This document shows positions 47,994-60,100 of a stretch of DNA of 64,000 nucleotides, piece after piece. The translations under genes were made by a program, and so were the position numbers. The stretch is taken from assembly GCA_020283715.1 (NCBI GenBank), contig JAIQCW010000093.1:46661-110660 (forward strand). The letters are read 5' to 3'. Position 1 is the first letter of the stretch. Each line of letters starts with the position of its first letter. This DNA comes from Cytauxzoon felis. Taxonomy: Eukaryota; Apicomplexa; Aconoidasida; Piroplasmida; Theileriidae. The notes beneath the pieces are model-generated. The model was not told the DNA's origin. It saw nothing but the letters and a program-made list of their open reading frames with translations, and ran no database searches.

Positions 47994-50900
47994 ATGGATG
48001 CATCTCACCGTAAAACTAATATCAATTTCCATATTGCACCTCAATTAATATCTTTAGGATTGAATCATTCTCTTTGTATTTCTAGAGGTTATACATCACC
48101 GTTTAAGCATAAAAATAAAACTGGAAATTATAACGATTCTGTGAAGTCTAATCTCAATGTACTTTCTTGGGGAAAGGTGGACTTTAATTGCTTAGGACAA
48201 GGTGTGGATATCTCTGTATCTGAGACACCAAGAATTATTTCGTTTTTTTCCGGGAAGAATGTTACTCATGTTTCCTGTGGAGATTACCACTCTGCGGTGC
48301 TGGTTGTTTCAAGTGCTACTGAACAGATAGTTGGCGGTACTTTGTTTACTTTTGGTCTTGGAAATGGTGGTAGGCTTGGTTATTATAAGGATGATAATGT
48401 CAATACAAACGCCGATGTATTGTGCGATTTTGATAATCCTTCCTGGTTTTCTCCGGTTCCTCATCCCGTTGGTGTATCAATTGGTCTAAAAAATAACATA
48501 TTAACGGTGTCATGTGGAGCAGACCATACATTAGTTACAACTGTGGATGGATATTTATATTCCTGGGGAGTTGGTGCATTTGGTGTCTTAGGCACAGGGG
48601 ATACAAAAAACCAATATACCCCAGTAAAGGTAATATTTTCTAATGAATACGATGTTTTTATCATAAAATGTTCCGCTGGATCAAGGCACTCAGCAGCTCT
48701 TGACTCGAATGGTAATGTGTGGTCTTGGGGTTATGGAGGTTTGTCTAAATCTATGAATTATTTATATAACAGCTAATGGGAGACTGGGATTGGGAACTAC
48801 CAAGTCGTATTATTCACCTAAAATGATTAAAGTCTTTGATGGTTATGAGATCATCCAAATTTCATGTGGAGATACGCATACAGCTTGTATAGACCGTTTT
48901 GGTTCAGTATATACTTGGGGATCATCAAAAAACGGTAAATTAGGTCATGGAAAGTATGTATATGATGTTTTTGCACCTAAAATTGTACAAAAACTACTAG
49001 GAATTCATATGACCCAGGTATGTCAATAGTGATTTTTAATAACAATTCAAGGTATCATGCGGATCTGGAAGTACGATATCCCTTTCATCACGTGGTACTG
49101 TATATCATTGGGGCTATATAATTGGTAACAACTTTTCCAATGTTTTATCTTCAAATTTTATCTATATACCACAAGAATTGGAAACTCTTGATCCCAAAAA
49201 CTTATTTATAACATCTGGTCCTTATAGTTGTGCCGTTGTTGACTCATATGGTGATTTATTAACTTGGGGGATAGGTAGTTCTTATCGACTTGGGCATGGT
49301 GATACTACAGATTATGTTTGTCGTATTTGTAATTCATCTTAATAAACACAGGCTTTGCCAAAAATTGTACCAGAATTGAGGAATAAGATGTATTTTGATA
49401 ACATAACTCTTAGCAATCAGGAGGTAATTAATGATGTTTCTGATCCTATGACATGTAAAAATCCGTATGATGAAAGGAGAATTCAACAAATTTCTGTGGG
49501 TGACGCTCATGGTGTTTTTATTACTCATAATGGAAATGTATATGCTTGGGGTATCAATAATGGCATTGGTTACAATGAATCTATGGAAGATTTAGAAGTA
49601 TCTTTGTTTTTATTTGAATACAAGTCATGTATAGAATTTTGCGGAACCGCGATTGTTGACTCATTTTTCATCTAAAATTAAGAGAATTTCTTGTGGTTCT
49701 AATCATACGCTGGCCATAACTGTTAATGGATTATTGTTTTCATGGGGATGCAATGACAGTGGGCAATTAGGACTCGGTATTTTGATATTTGTTACAAACC
49801 TTATACATATAGGTGATTTAAGGTCCAGAACTATACCTGAACATGTTAACAGTATAGAAAATGCACTTAATGTATTTGCTGGTATCGATAACAGTTGCTG
49901 TATTACCTCCCCGTGTAAAGATGAACTTGTTGGCGACGAATGTGGTGATTTGTGGGTATTCGGTTCATCTTGCTCCGGAAAACTCGGGTTAGGTGAATCA
50001 ATGTCACCGTCTATAATAAATCCCAGACGAATAATCAATGTTAGCGGGGTGTATAAGGTTGCATTAGGTTTGCATTCCGTTTATTTTTTAATACCATCTA
50101 GGTCCTGCACATACAATTATATTGACACAAGATGGCACTATTTATTCTTGCGGAGGAGGTGCATACGGCAGATTAGGATTGGGTAACATTAAAAATACTT
50201 CACTTTTTTCGCAAGTACAATCTGGTATAAAATTTATGGACTTAGCTGTCGGGACCACACATTCATTGGCAATTTCAGTAGACCATGACTTGTATGGATG
50301 GGGAAATGAAACATACCTATGCATAAAAGGTGTAGGAAATGTGCTTTCTCCCACATTAATAAGTTCCTTACCATCACCTTCCGGCGTTGCAAAAGTATGT
50401 GCTGTGACTGCTGCCGGTGGTCATTCTTTGGTGCTAACTTTAGACGGTTGTGTTAGTTTACCTGTGTTAATTACTAAAATATATAGATCATTGCATGGGG
50501 GGATAACAAATTTGGACAATTGGGTGTAAAAATATCTAACAAGTCTGATGATAATTTTATAGATGTACCGTCCATAGTTGATATCAGCGTGGTAACAACG
50601 TCTATAACTACCTCAAGATATTATACTGCCTGTTCAACATCGTTTGTTTGGTTTTATATATGTCATTATCAAATATAGAAGAGGTGACACATTTTCTTGG
50701 GGATTATCCTCAGATAACAGACTAGGAATTGGTGTTACAAAAAGTAAAATAATATACAAACCAACTCCTGTATGCTTTCATGTATTAATTTATTCAGAAT
50801 ATAGATTTCTATGGTCGCAGTTGTCGGTGATATGATTGACAAATTCGATGATAGGTTATATAATGATACGGTAATTATCTCATTGGTATTTTATAATTTT

Positions 50901-53494
50901 TTAGGATACATATTCATCGATGGTTAATGCCTTTTTGGGAGAATTGCACTTTTATAGTAATGATAATGCAATAAACTGGAAAAATTTACAGATTTTGCTT
51001 AAGAATGAAGAACGAGCCACTTCTGAATCTTCATTAAAAGCTTTTGAGGTTTTACCGATAATCTTTTTAATAAAAATATTTAGGATGATTTAATTAATAG
51101 TCTTATGAAACATGTTAATTTCATATTTATGATGGACGAAAATCATAACCAAATGAAAGCTTTACAATTTAAATTGCATGCTATTATAAGGGGATTTATT
51201 ACCAACAATGTAAATTTAAAGAAAAGTAAAACAATTTCTAATGATCCTTTATTCAAATTTAAATCGAAATTAATACAAATACAAAGATTTATTGAAGTTA
51301 TTTTTTTACAACCAGCGTATTTCGTTAGATTATCGCTTTTTTGTGATGAAATTGATACCGTGGCGAGCATGATATCAGCTGTTCGTTCTTCTTTATCTCT
51401 ACTTATTTATATTTAGGTTTATAACAATCTGGAGAATAATAGAATACATTATCAGTTTATTTCATGCCTTCTCTCAATATTACGTGAAGAAATTAAATTG
51501 TTCTTTAACCCAATGACCCCGTTGAATGCATCTTATTCTCCATTTTCACGAATATTACGTGCTTATTCCTCAAAAAGGCATATAACAAGTTTGAATGCAA
51601 ATTTGTTTTTTTCTAATGAATCTGAGTTTGTTTATTATCTATATGCATCTATTATTCCCGATTATATAAAACTATATTAGATCAATTGTTTCACATTTGG
51701 CTCTGTACAAGGAAAAAATACTTATACCACAAGATTGCATGGGTAAGGTTAATCACATTAAGACAATCTACTAAATAGATAATGATGATGATAAACTAAA
51801 TACTGGAATCATAGGCTTTGGAAATTTCATCATACATTTCGGTACATTATTGCCAAAGTTTGTAGTATCTGATAGTATTAAATTACTGTTTTCTACCATG
51901 TATAAAACGGTTAAAGAAAAAATACCCGCAGAATTAGCATCAAATAATGTTCCGTTAGCTGATGTAGCAGTATACCCCTTAGTACCCATTTATGTATATG
52001 CATTGATTCAACCTTATTTCAAATCACCCAATTTAGTAGCTGGTTCGTTTCGAATTTTTCGTTTAATATCACGCTATAGAACAATGTGGATATCCCCCAA
52101 TAGATGATGCCATGATCTTGCACAATTTTAATGTGATATCTCAATATTTAGATTACATTGTTAACCCTGAGTTAACAATGCCAAAAATGTCCATTTTTAT
52201 AAAAGATGCTACAGAAAGACTGTATCGCAATTTATCAAAGTTATTTCTAAACCATGTAAAATCTTTATTGACCTATGATAGTGATTTTAATATTGACCTC
52301 ACAATGGAAATTTTTAAGAGTCACTTTGATTTAAATCGCATTAATGTAGTAATACCATCGCATTTAATCGCTAAGTTTGTAAATATTAGTAGTAAAAATG
52401 AAAGTTTTCTTAACTTGTCCTCCCACGACCCTTTGATCAGAATAATACATGCAATGAATGGATATAATACATCTGAAAACATTTTTGATGACGCCACTTT
52501 AGAATACATGAAAAGCATAAATCATCTAACAAAAGTAAAAATTGAACATAGGTTCATGATTTTCTACAAAAATATGTCATTTTGTACATTCTCCAACACT
52601 TTTTTACCCCAACAGCTGGCATATAGACAATATACTCATTCGGATAATTCATCTAAACACATTTCCCTTATAGTTAGATATGTTCCATACTGTGAGTATG
52701 ATCCTGCAAAAGTTATTCAAGATGCACTTATATCATTAAAGGATATTAATATAACATGTGGCGGTTACGATGCGTTATGTAATGAACTAGAATCTCAATC
52801 GCAGTATTATACAAATTTAAATAAACCCTATTACAATTTGGCAATGGTCGCTAGAAATTCAATAAACGTTATAAGAAAACTAGAATCCAGCAAGACCTCA
52901 TCGATCGACTTAGTTAAATTAATGTTGGAAAAAGTTATACAGAGAATTAGACACAGGGCCTATTTATTGCATATATATAATCACCAGAGTGAAATAGAAG
53001 ATTTTAGGAAAAGATATGAACATATAATTGCATATAATTGTGATTATTTGAAGAAATGTATAGTATGTGCCGCTACCGGATATATTGAACCGCGAATTTC
53101 ACAGGCAGCTGGTGAAACCGCAGTATCTCTATTCTCCAGTAAATCGAAACATAATATTGTTCTATCAACAGATGCTATAACTTATAACTGTGAAGATTTG
53201 ATTAAAATGAATGTGTTATTTCCAAATAGTGCATTTGACAATGATTTACATTCCCACACAAAAATGACATTTACAGCGGATTATAACACATTTTGCTCTA
53301 TAAAATTATGTTATCATAAAAATTTAGGTGACAAAATGCATAAAATACAGGTAGAAACATTGCAATCATTTATGGAGATGCCTAACGATAGTCTTCTCGA
53401 AATTTTCGTTTCTGATGAACACCCTATGGGCATATTCACCATCAATACAATATTTCTATCCAACACATTTATGCAATTACTATCAAGTTACTAA
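47994..53494 (+). CDS. RCC1-repeat protein fused to IQGAP-like RasGAP/RasGAP-C region
   Basis: About fifteen exons in a continuous chain, introns 19-60 nt. The first half has roughly eleven RCC1-type blades: VSCGDYHSAVL, VSCGADHTLVT, ISCGDTHTACI, ISVGDAHGVFI, ISCGSNHTLAI, VALGPAHTIIL, LAVGTTHSLAI, with WGxxxxGxLGxG strands. After about 50860 the fold changes: FLQPAYFVRLSLFCDEIDT, RIHYQFISCLLSILREEIKL, SPFSRILRAYSSKR resemble a RasGAP domain. The C-terminus matches the IQGAP RasGAP-C module: DPLIRIIHAMN, DFRKRYEHIIAYNCDYLKK, GDKMHKIQVETLQSFMEMP, TINTIFLSNTF. No calponin-homology or IQ motif seen. Likely a very large scaffold linking a small GTPase with beta-propeller contacts. The exon near 49620-49690 is the least certain join. 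Homology is by eye. Confidence 0.75.
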
Positions 53495-53511
53495 TATTTT
53501 GTTTTTAAAAA

Positions 53512-54573
53512 TTAACTAGAATGTCTTGAAACTGCATATGCAAATGCCCCTGAAATTGCGATTGTCATTCCCAAATATCCAGTTCGTGAGATTTGATAGT
53601 TAAACACAATAATCGATGTTCCAATCAATACAACTCGTTTCAAAGTGTTTGCAATTGCGTGTGATATTTGACTAATTTCCCCGAGGCAAATAAATGCCAA
53701 ATCATTACAAAGGTAGTAACATGCTGATGAGAGAAAAACTCTACCTATGAAAATCATCACATCATTTTTTGACATAGAATTAGTGGTATTAGCCCATAAT
53801 TGTGCCCATTTGTGATATTCTGTAAAATAAACAAGTGGTATAGATGCCACAGAAGCAATTAGTGTTAACAATAGATATAGATTGCCCACATCTAAATTTT
53901 TCCCCAGATCGTTCTTATTTTTCATTGTTACCTTTGCAAAGATGGAGCGAATGGAGCTACCTGCGTTGGAGAGCATTGCGAACCAAAATGCAACCCAATT
54001 GAAATGAAGTTCCTTTACAGAAGCCAATGAAATTCCAACAACAATAGGTATTAAAGATAGATATGAAAGGATACTAAGATACTCCTGCAAAACTATAATT
54101 GACAAAATGGCGGTAATCACTGGTTCTCCTGCCTTAACTACATGAGTGAATGATGCGGCACCTATACCCATAGATATTACTGCTCCCAAGTGAACAAATA
54201 AATGACAGAGACCTTGTGGTATAAACACCTTAAAAAACAATTTAAATGAGTTTATTGACGGAACTGGTCGTATACCTGTCCCCCAAAATAGCAGTGCAAA
54301 TAGCCATCCTATATTCAATTGTAAAGCGCTTAGGGTCCATGGTAGGTGTAATTTAAGTAATATTATCTTATTCTCTACCACATACAAAGCGTTCAGCAAA
54401 TACCAGCCAGTAAATAAAAATAGGAGCTTCAGTGAGAATCCTCCACTTCTGAAAAAACCTCCGATTGCACCAATCTTTTCAGTGATTGATAAATAAGAAA
54501 AAACATGACCAAATATCCACAATCTCTCGATTGAAAAGAGGTATTCATCATCCTTCCTACTTTTATTAACCAT
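53512..54573 (-). CDS. Triose-phosphate/phosphate translocator family protein
   Basis: 353 codons, intronless, about nine to ten membrane helices. Family features: [16 protein letters not shown] near residue 60, [13 protein letters not shown] [17 protein letters not shown] at about 150, [21 protein letters not shown] at about 185, [17 protein letters not shown] at about 210, and [17 protein letters not shown] near the end. These match plastid TPT/PEP translocators and their apicoplast relatives, which exchange phosphorylated C3 sugars for phosphate across apicoplast membranes. There is no clear N-terminal signal peptide ([13 protein letters not shown]), as in apicoplast outer-membrane translocators. 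A nucleotide-sugar transporter is possible but less likely. Its stop is 17 bp from the convergent RCC1 gene. Confidence 0.82.
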   Translation of the reverse strand: MVNKSRKDDEYLFSIERLWIFGHVFSYLSITEKIGAIGGFFRSGGFSLKLLFLFTGWYLLNALYVVENKIILLKLHLPWTLSALQLNIGWLFALLFWGTGIRPVPSINSFKLFFKVFIPQGLCHLFVHLGAVISMGIGAASFTHVVKAGEPVITAILSIIVLQEYLSILSYLSLIPIVVGISLASVKELHFNWVAFWFAMLSNAGSSIRSIFAKVTMKNKNDLGKNLDVGNLYLLLTLIASVASIPLVYFTEYHKWAQLWANTTNSMSKNDVMIFIGRVFLSSACYYLCNDLAFICLGEISQISHAIANTLKRVVLIGTSIIVFNYQISRTGYLGMTIAISGAFAYAVSRHSS

Positions 54574-55571
54574 ATTAGCTATGCCTAAATATGGGTGTAC
54601 TAATATATAGTATCATATGACTGCGTCTATGTATATAAGAAAATTATAAAAATAGAGAATTTATACAAATAAAAATGGAAAGTATCTCTTTAATAAAGAC
54701 AGTTGTCAATTATTGGAGAAGTTATGGTCAGAAATACTAAGGGAAGATAAATTATCAAAATACAAATACGTAAGTTAGTACATGATAGAATATTGGATAT
54801 AAAACAATCTCTGAAAGTAATTTAAATATATTAACATTATATTCACATAAAAATCACAGTATATTGTCAGAAATTTATAGAGAAAATGTAGAAGGCGAAG
54901 AAGATTCATAAATCGAGATTCCGCAAACTGGGGTTGAATTAATAATAAATATTCGGATTAATACTAATAAAATAAATTAATAAGCTTATACAATTGATAT
55001 TTACTAATGAATGTTACTTTCCAATATTACATATGATATACATTTATTAGTGGTAGTAAGGATACTATATTAACCATAAGATGAAGTATGAAGTATAACA
55101 AATTAATATTTACGTAGGTATTATTCAGTCGTAACATGTAAATGTTATCTTTACTCCATTATATTATGTAATTATAAGTAATAAATATATTAATGATCCA
55201 GATATTATGATCGTCATTAATATGTGAATCTCCATAAAAGAATTCATATTCACTTCAATTGTAGCTTACATTAACTAACATATAATTATAATAAATTGAT
55301 TTAAATGTGTATACAATTCAATACAATTAAAAAGTCTGTTGAGTGGTAACAATATTTGAGTTTCGATTAAAATAGAATTTATATACATATCTGTGTTAAA
55401 TATCAATTATAATTTGTAAATGATCGTAATTTTAGTCACTATAACATCATATATGTGGGATATTATTCGTTCATTATGTTACACAATGTTATGAGTATAT
55501 TATATTTATATTATAGTAATATGTACTTATTCATTACTTTGTAATTTAGTACATGTCAAATTAATATTAAT
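54574..55571. other. Long intergenic region between divergent genes
   Basis: About 1 kb of very AT-rich sequence, upstream of both the translocator and the APP1 gene, so it likely contains two promoters. One possible tiny spliced frame lies in it. I see no RNA gene or strong repeat. Confidence 0.45.
54675..54891 (+). CDS. Possible small spliced gene (very doubtful)
   Basis: The frame CQLLEKLWSEILREDKLSKY looks like protein-coding sequence and ends at a good donor GTAAGTTAGTACATGATAG, which is itself a plausible 19-nt intron. It joins to NIGYKTISE, and a further 43-nt intron leads to IYCQKFIEKM-stop. The connection to an upstream ATG at 54675 would need an intron of only 17 nt, so the start is unresolved. 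No homology. Confidence 0.2.
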
Positions 55572-56890
55572 ATGGATGGAGGTATGGCATCTAATTTAAA
55601 TAATGATGACACCCTTTACCAAAGCATTTCTAATGATATCAACTTAATAAATTTTCCAACAGAAAATATCACGCCAAATATTACAACAAATAATAAAGTG
55701 GTTCAATCTGATAGTTTTATTAACCCTAATTTATTTCATGTTCAGAAATCTATTTCATCGACATTGCCATCCGTTCAGCATACCGCTTATACGCTCGCTA
55801 AAGTTTGTTTTTTCTTAATAAAATAGCACTAATTTTAGACCAATGTTGAACGTGTTGATAATTCATCCAATAAATCTGTGAACAGGATACTCGATATCAA
55901 GGATTCGTCACTCGATTGGGGTTCCACTCAAGTTAGCAAATTTTTTATATAACTTTGCAATTTATTTAAGGTAATTATAGATATAGATGATACAGTAAAA
56001 TCGAGTGGTGGATACAAGCTTTTCAATGTTCCATTAGGAGGTGTGGATACACAATATGGTCGCGGCGAACTTTATCCGGGATCGTTCCAATTTATTTTGG
56101 AATTAGCCATGTATAAGATGGGGAAAAACCGTAAGCCTCTTCTTCTAGCTGTACTAACAACTAGAATACCTCAGGTAAGTATTGTTCTAGGATTATTGTA
56201 CAAATCAGGTTCCCATTACTGTTGACTCTGCATTGAATATGAGACTCCGTGAAGTTGCCGAAAAACGTGGTGTTTTAAACTGGGGAATCGACTGTAATAA
56301 TAAAATTCTGTATTCAACATTAAAAGAATGGGTTTTTAATGAAACACGAGGTGAAAAAAAGTTTGTCAATTTTAGAAAGTTACATAAATATGTATGCAAT
56401 GAAAATTGCAGTGCTAGATATATATGGATTGGTGATACAGGTGATAAAGACTTAGAGGCTGGTGAAATGATGATAAAGTATTTTCCTGGTAAAATACGAG
56501 CTGTTTTTATGCATTGTGTTACTCCATCCAATATTAACGATCCCAATGGAATGCCTAACGACTATTACTTAAAATCCGTACCTGTTTTATTTTTCAGAAC
56601 TTATGTGGGTGCTGCAAAAAAGGCCGTTGAACATGGGCTACTTAATCATAATGCACTATCCAGGGTACTTGTAAGGGCTGTTTTAGATTTAAATGAAAAT
56701 GGTACATCAGACCATTCAAAGTGGAAAGACCTTATAAAGGACATTTTGGTAATTTTAGTTCTAATTTTATCATAATATTAAGGAAGTTGAAGAGATCGCA
56801 AATCTGAAGCGTTACGAAGCCGGATTAGTTGTTAAGACGCGGGCTATAATTGAATCCAAGATCAAGGAATTATCGCAATCACTGTATTAA
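55572..56890 (+). CDS. APP1-type phosphatidate phosphatase-like protein
   Basis: Five exons with introns of about 34-40 nt. The N-terminus (MDGGMASNLNNDDTLY) is polar and unconserved. The next exons carry VIIDIDDTVKSSG, the DxDxT phosphatase motif, then ELYPGSFQFILELAMYK, LLAVLTTRIPQ, and YIWIGDTGDKDLEAGEMMIK, which with KYFPGKIRAVFMHCV matches the IGDSGQ-D...FP motif of the APP1 catalytic domain (DUF2183). A basic C-terminal helix ends SQSLY-stop. Yeast App1 dephosphorylates phosphatidic acid at actin patches; in this parasite it would act on lipid metabolism or trafficking. The HAD-type Asp pair is present. Confidence 0.75.
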
Positions 56891-57167
56891 TATTTTAATA
56901 ATTGTATATTATATTATTTATATGAAAAATATTTCATAGTCTGCAAGTTTTAGCTGTATTTTATTTTGTTTTTGGTTTATAATGCTATGTGAAGATAGTG
57001 CAGTATATGATTGGAAGTTAGATATCTTCGTCAACCATTTTATATTAAATTTCATCGCACATATTATATTATTTTGGAATGTTTAACATATCACACAATA
57101 CACATTCTACTATCAATGTCTATGATTTTAGTCTTACACATTACATTATACATTGTCATTAATTAAC

Positions 57168-60100
57168 ATGTTATCCATTGATCATAATAGGTATATTCCA
57201 GTAATCGATGAAGATGTTGTTGTATGCTCAGCTAATGATATATCAAAACTTTCTTTTGACTTCTCTAAAGGCGCATTAAGTGAAAAATCCGGATTTAATA
57301 TTACCGATTTGGACAAATTGCGTGAATATTATTTAAAGCACTATTCTGACAATGAGTATGTGTATTATGTATTTGCTTCGTGTTACATGGAGCGTAAATT
57401 ATGGAAAATGGCTCGTTTGGATCTGTACTGTAGACTATATATTGTGGATTTCAATTCGTGCGAATATGAACAAACTATTAATATGTTAACTTTAGTAGAA
57501 GAAAACATAGTTAATGAAATAGTTCAAATTCCATTATCATATAAGCATAAGTTGTTCTCTAGAGATTTGAACTATTTACAAGGCAATTGGGAATCTATGA
57601 TGAATTATACTGATCATTTAAAATACCAGGCGTATGAGAAATTAGAGACTATTGATAAAACAACTGTTATTTCTAAGGTAAAGTTATTGCCGGGCGACTT
57701 AATATTAAGATCAAGACCACTATCTGTCGCTCCCTGGAGTTTTGAATCTTATGATTTAAACATAGGGGATCCTAACATCATGAATAGTTGTCGCACTTGT
57801 TTCCACTGTTTGAGTGTAATGGACGATTCTATTGGACTTTCAAACCGTAAAAATATGTATATCGCCTGCCCTGTATTTCCTTACGAATGTAGGCGTACAT
57901 TTTGCTCTGAAGAATGTTTTCTGAATAACGCAGCTGTCCACTATGAAGAGTGTCTGCATATACCAAAGTTGAGTCTATTTTCTAAAACGGCATTAAATGA
58001 TACAATAGTGTTATTGGTTGTTCGAACACTAATTCGCCTGAGGCTATACGATTGTTCTGATGCAAAAACCTTCGATAATGAAGGAAATATGCAACCAGAT
58101 TTAAATTCGGGAAGTATACTGAATTCAATACTAAATATTAAAATAGATTATGACATTATTAAAGAAAAATATGGTAACATATTAAATGATATTGAAATTT
58201 TTGCGTACTTTTTATTGAGTGACATCGGTCCTGACTTTTGTTTACATTTAAATTTTGGGGAATTAACTCATTTAATAGTTGTATTATGGATAAAGTGCGT
58301 ACCATTTATATCCGAAATGAATTATCATGTTCAATACTTTGGTAATATTTTAGGTGGTACCTTCTTTAGTTTAGAAACAAATGATTTTCAACTCTCAAGC
58401 AACCCTAATTGTGTTTTGAATTTTGGTTCCAATGGAAAAATAAGTATTCGTTCTATTTACGAAATAGATGTGGGTGCGTCCCTTAGTATAAATACGTTAC
58501 TGGATAAGTATCTTCCCGGGGCTTTTCAAACTGACCAATTTTGGTCCGTTCCTTTTTTGATTTCACATAATAGAGATGATTCGAATGCATATAAATCTTT
58601 GAATGAATTGTATTCAATACGATGTAAAAACTGTATTAATTCATTCTCTAGTCCTTTTAACCTGGTAAACAGTGAAATATTGGATATTGACTACTTATAT
58701 TGCATGCAAAATGTCCATAATTGGGCATGTATTAATTGTAATTCTTTGTCCTCTACCTATCAAAACATTTTGCAGAATAGAGCACATCTTATAATTCTAA
58801 AGGCGCAACGTTTGTATAATGAAGGAAAGTATTTGATCTCGAAGGGTATATTAGAAAATTTTATACGTCGGTGGTCTGGAATATTACATCCAAATCACTA
58901 CCTGTTATATAACGCAAACATACTACTTGCTGGTTTTTTGTTAAAGATTGGGGGTACTAATTCACTGGCCGCATTAACTTATTTGAGGAGAGCTATTGTT
59001 ATGAGTGATAGATTTTTGCCCATTGTTTGTCATGAGAGAGCTTACTTGTATTCTAAATTATCTGAAGTAATGTTCAAAGTATGTTCTACTTTGTCTATTA
59101 AACCTGGTTTTAAATATTTCTTTAAGAAAATAACTTTAGAATCTGCATATATTAGCCTGTGGAATTGGATTATTTTGTCTGGTTGTAATTCTAAAGAATC
59201 TTTGTTCGCTATGAGAAGATGTAGAATTCTAGCATTTAAACTCAGTGTTCATACGCCGCCTATTTGCACATCATTCACAATAAACTTTCCAAGTAGATAT
59301 GTGGAAGTATTCAAAGCTGCATCAGGCAATTCTATTTCTACAAAATCCTTAATTAATGAATTTTCTAAAGACTTTAGTTTTGATAACACAGAACTAACAA
59401 CTATCGAAGATAAAGATATCTATGGACTCGGTGACGTTATAAGTGTCGCTTTCGTCGCTGCACAAAATGGGAAGTGCATTAAATCTATAATAAGTGTATC
59501 AACATCTATTGAATCATACGGAATACCTCACCATGGTACAGGTTTGAATGTTATAGGAATAGCTGCATCCAACCGAAACGTGAATTTTATTAATGAATTG
59601 TTGAAATCAATTCTTCATCGTATAGATGACCATTTAAATATAATTTTCAAGCCAAATAGTAGCCTTGATAGTATTGTTTCTTCTGAAGAGTCTATTATAA
59701 ATTTGTTTTTTTCTGTTGTTTACGCAAACGAACTTGGTGTAACGCCATTGATTGCAATGTCTAGTACATATAATGATGAATCAATGTATCCCTTAGATGT
59801 AGAACATAAATCAATTGGGGGGAAATTAATGTTCGATGTTGAAAATGAAGTTATGATTGTAAAATTGATTATTGAACATATAGACCAATGTAATGCTAAA
59901 CTGCGCGCATATAAAGATAAATTTAGACATTACTCTTGCGATAAACTGAATTTAATATCCAATGGAGGAGTAGATCTTCTATCTCTCTTTTTGAACGGCA
60001 TGACACATCATTCTTTGAACTGCCAAACTGCGCTACATTACGCTGCCGTGAGAGGAAAGAATGATCTGGTACGATATTTAGCAAGGTCTGGGTGTGACAT

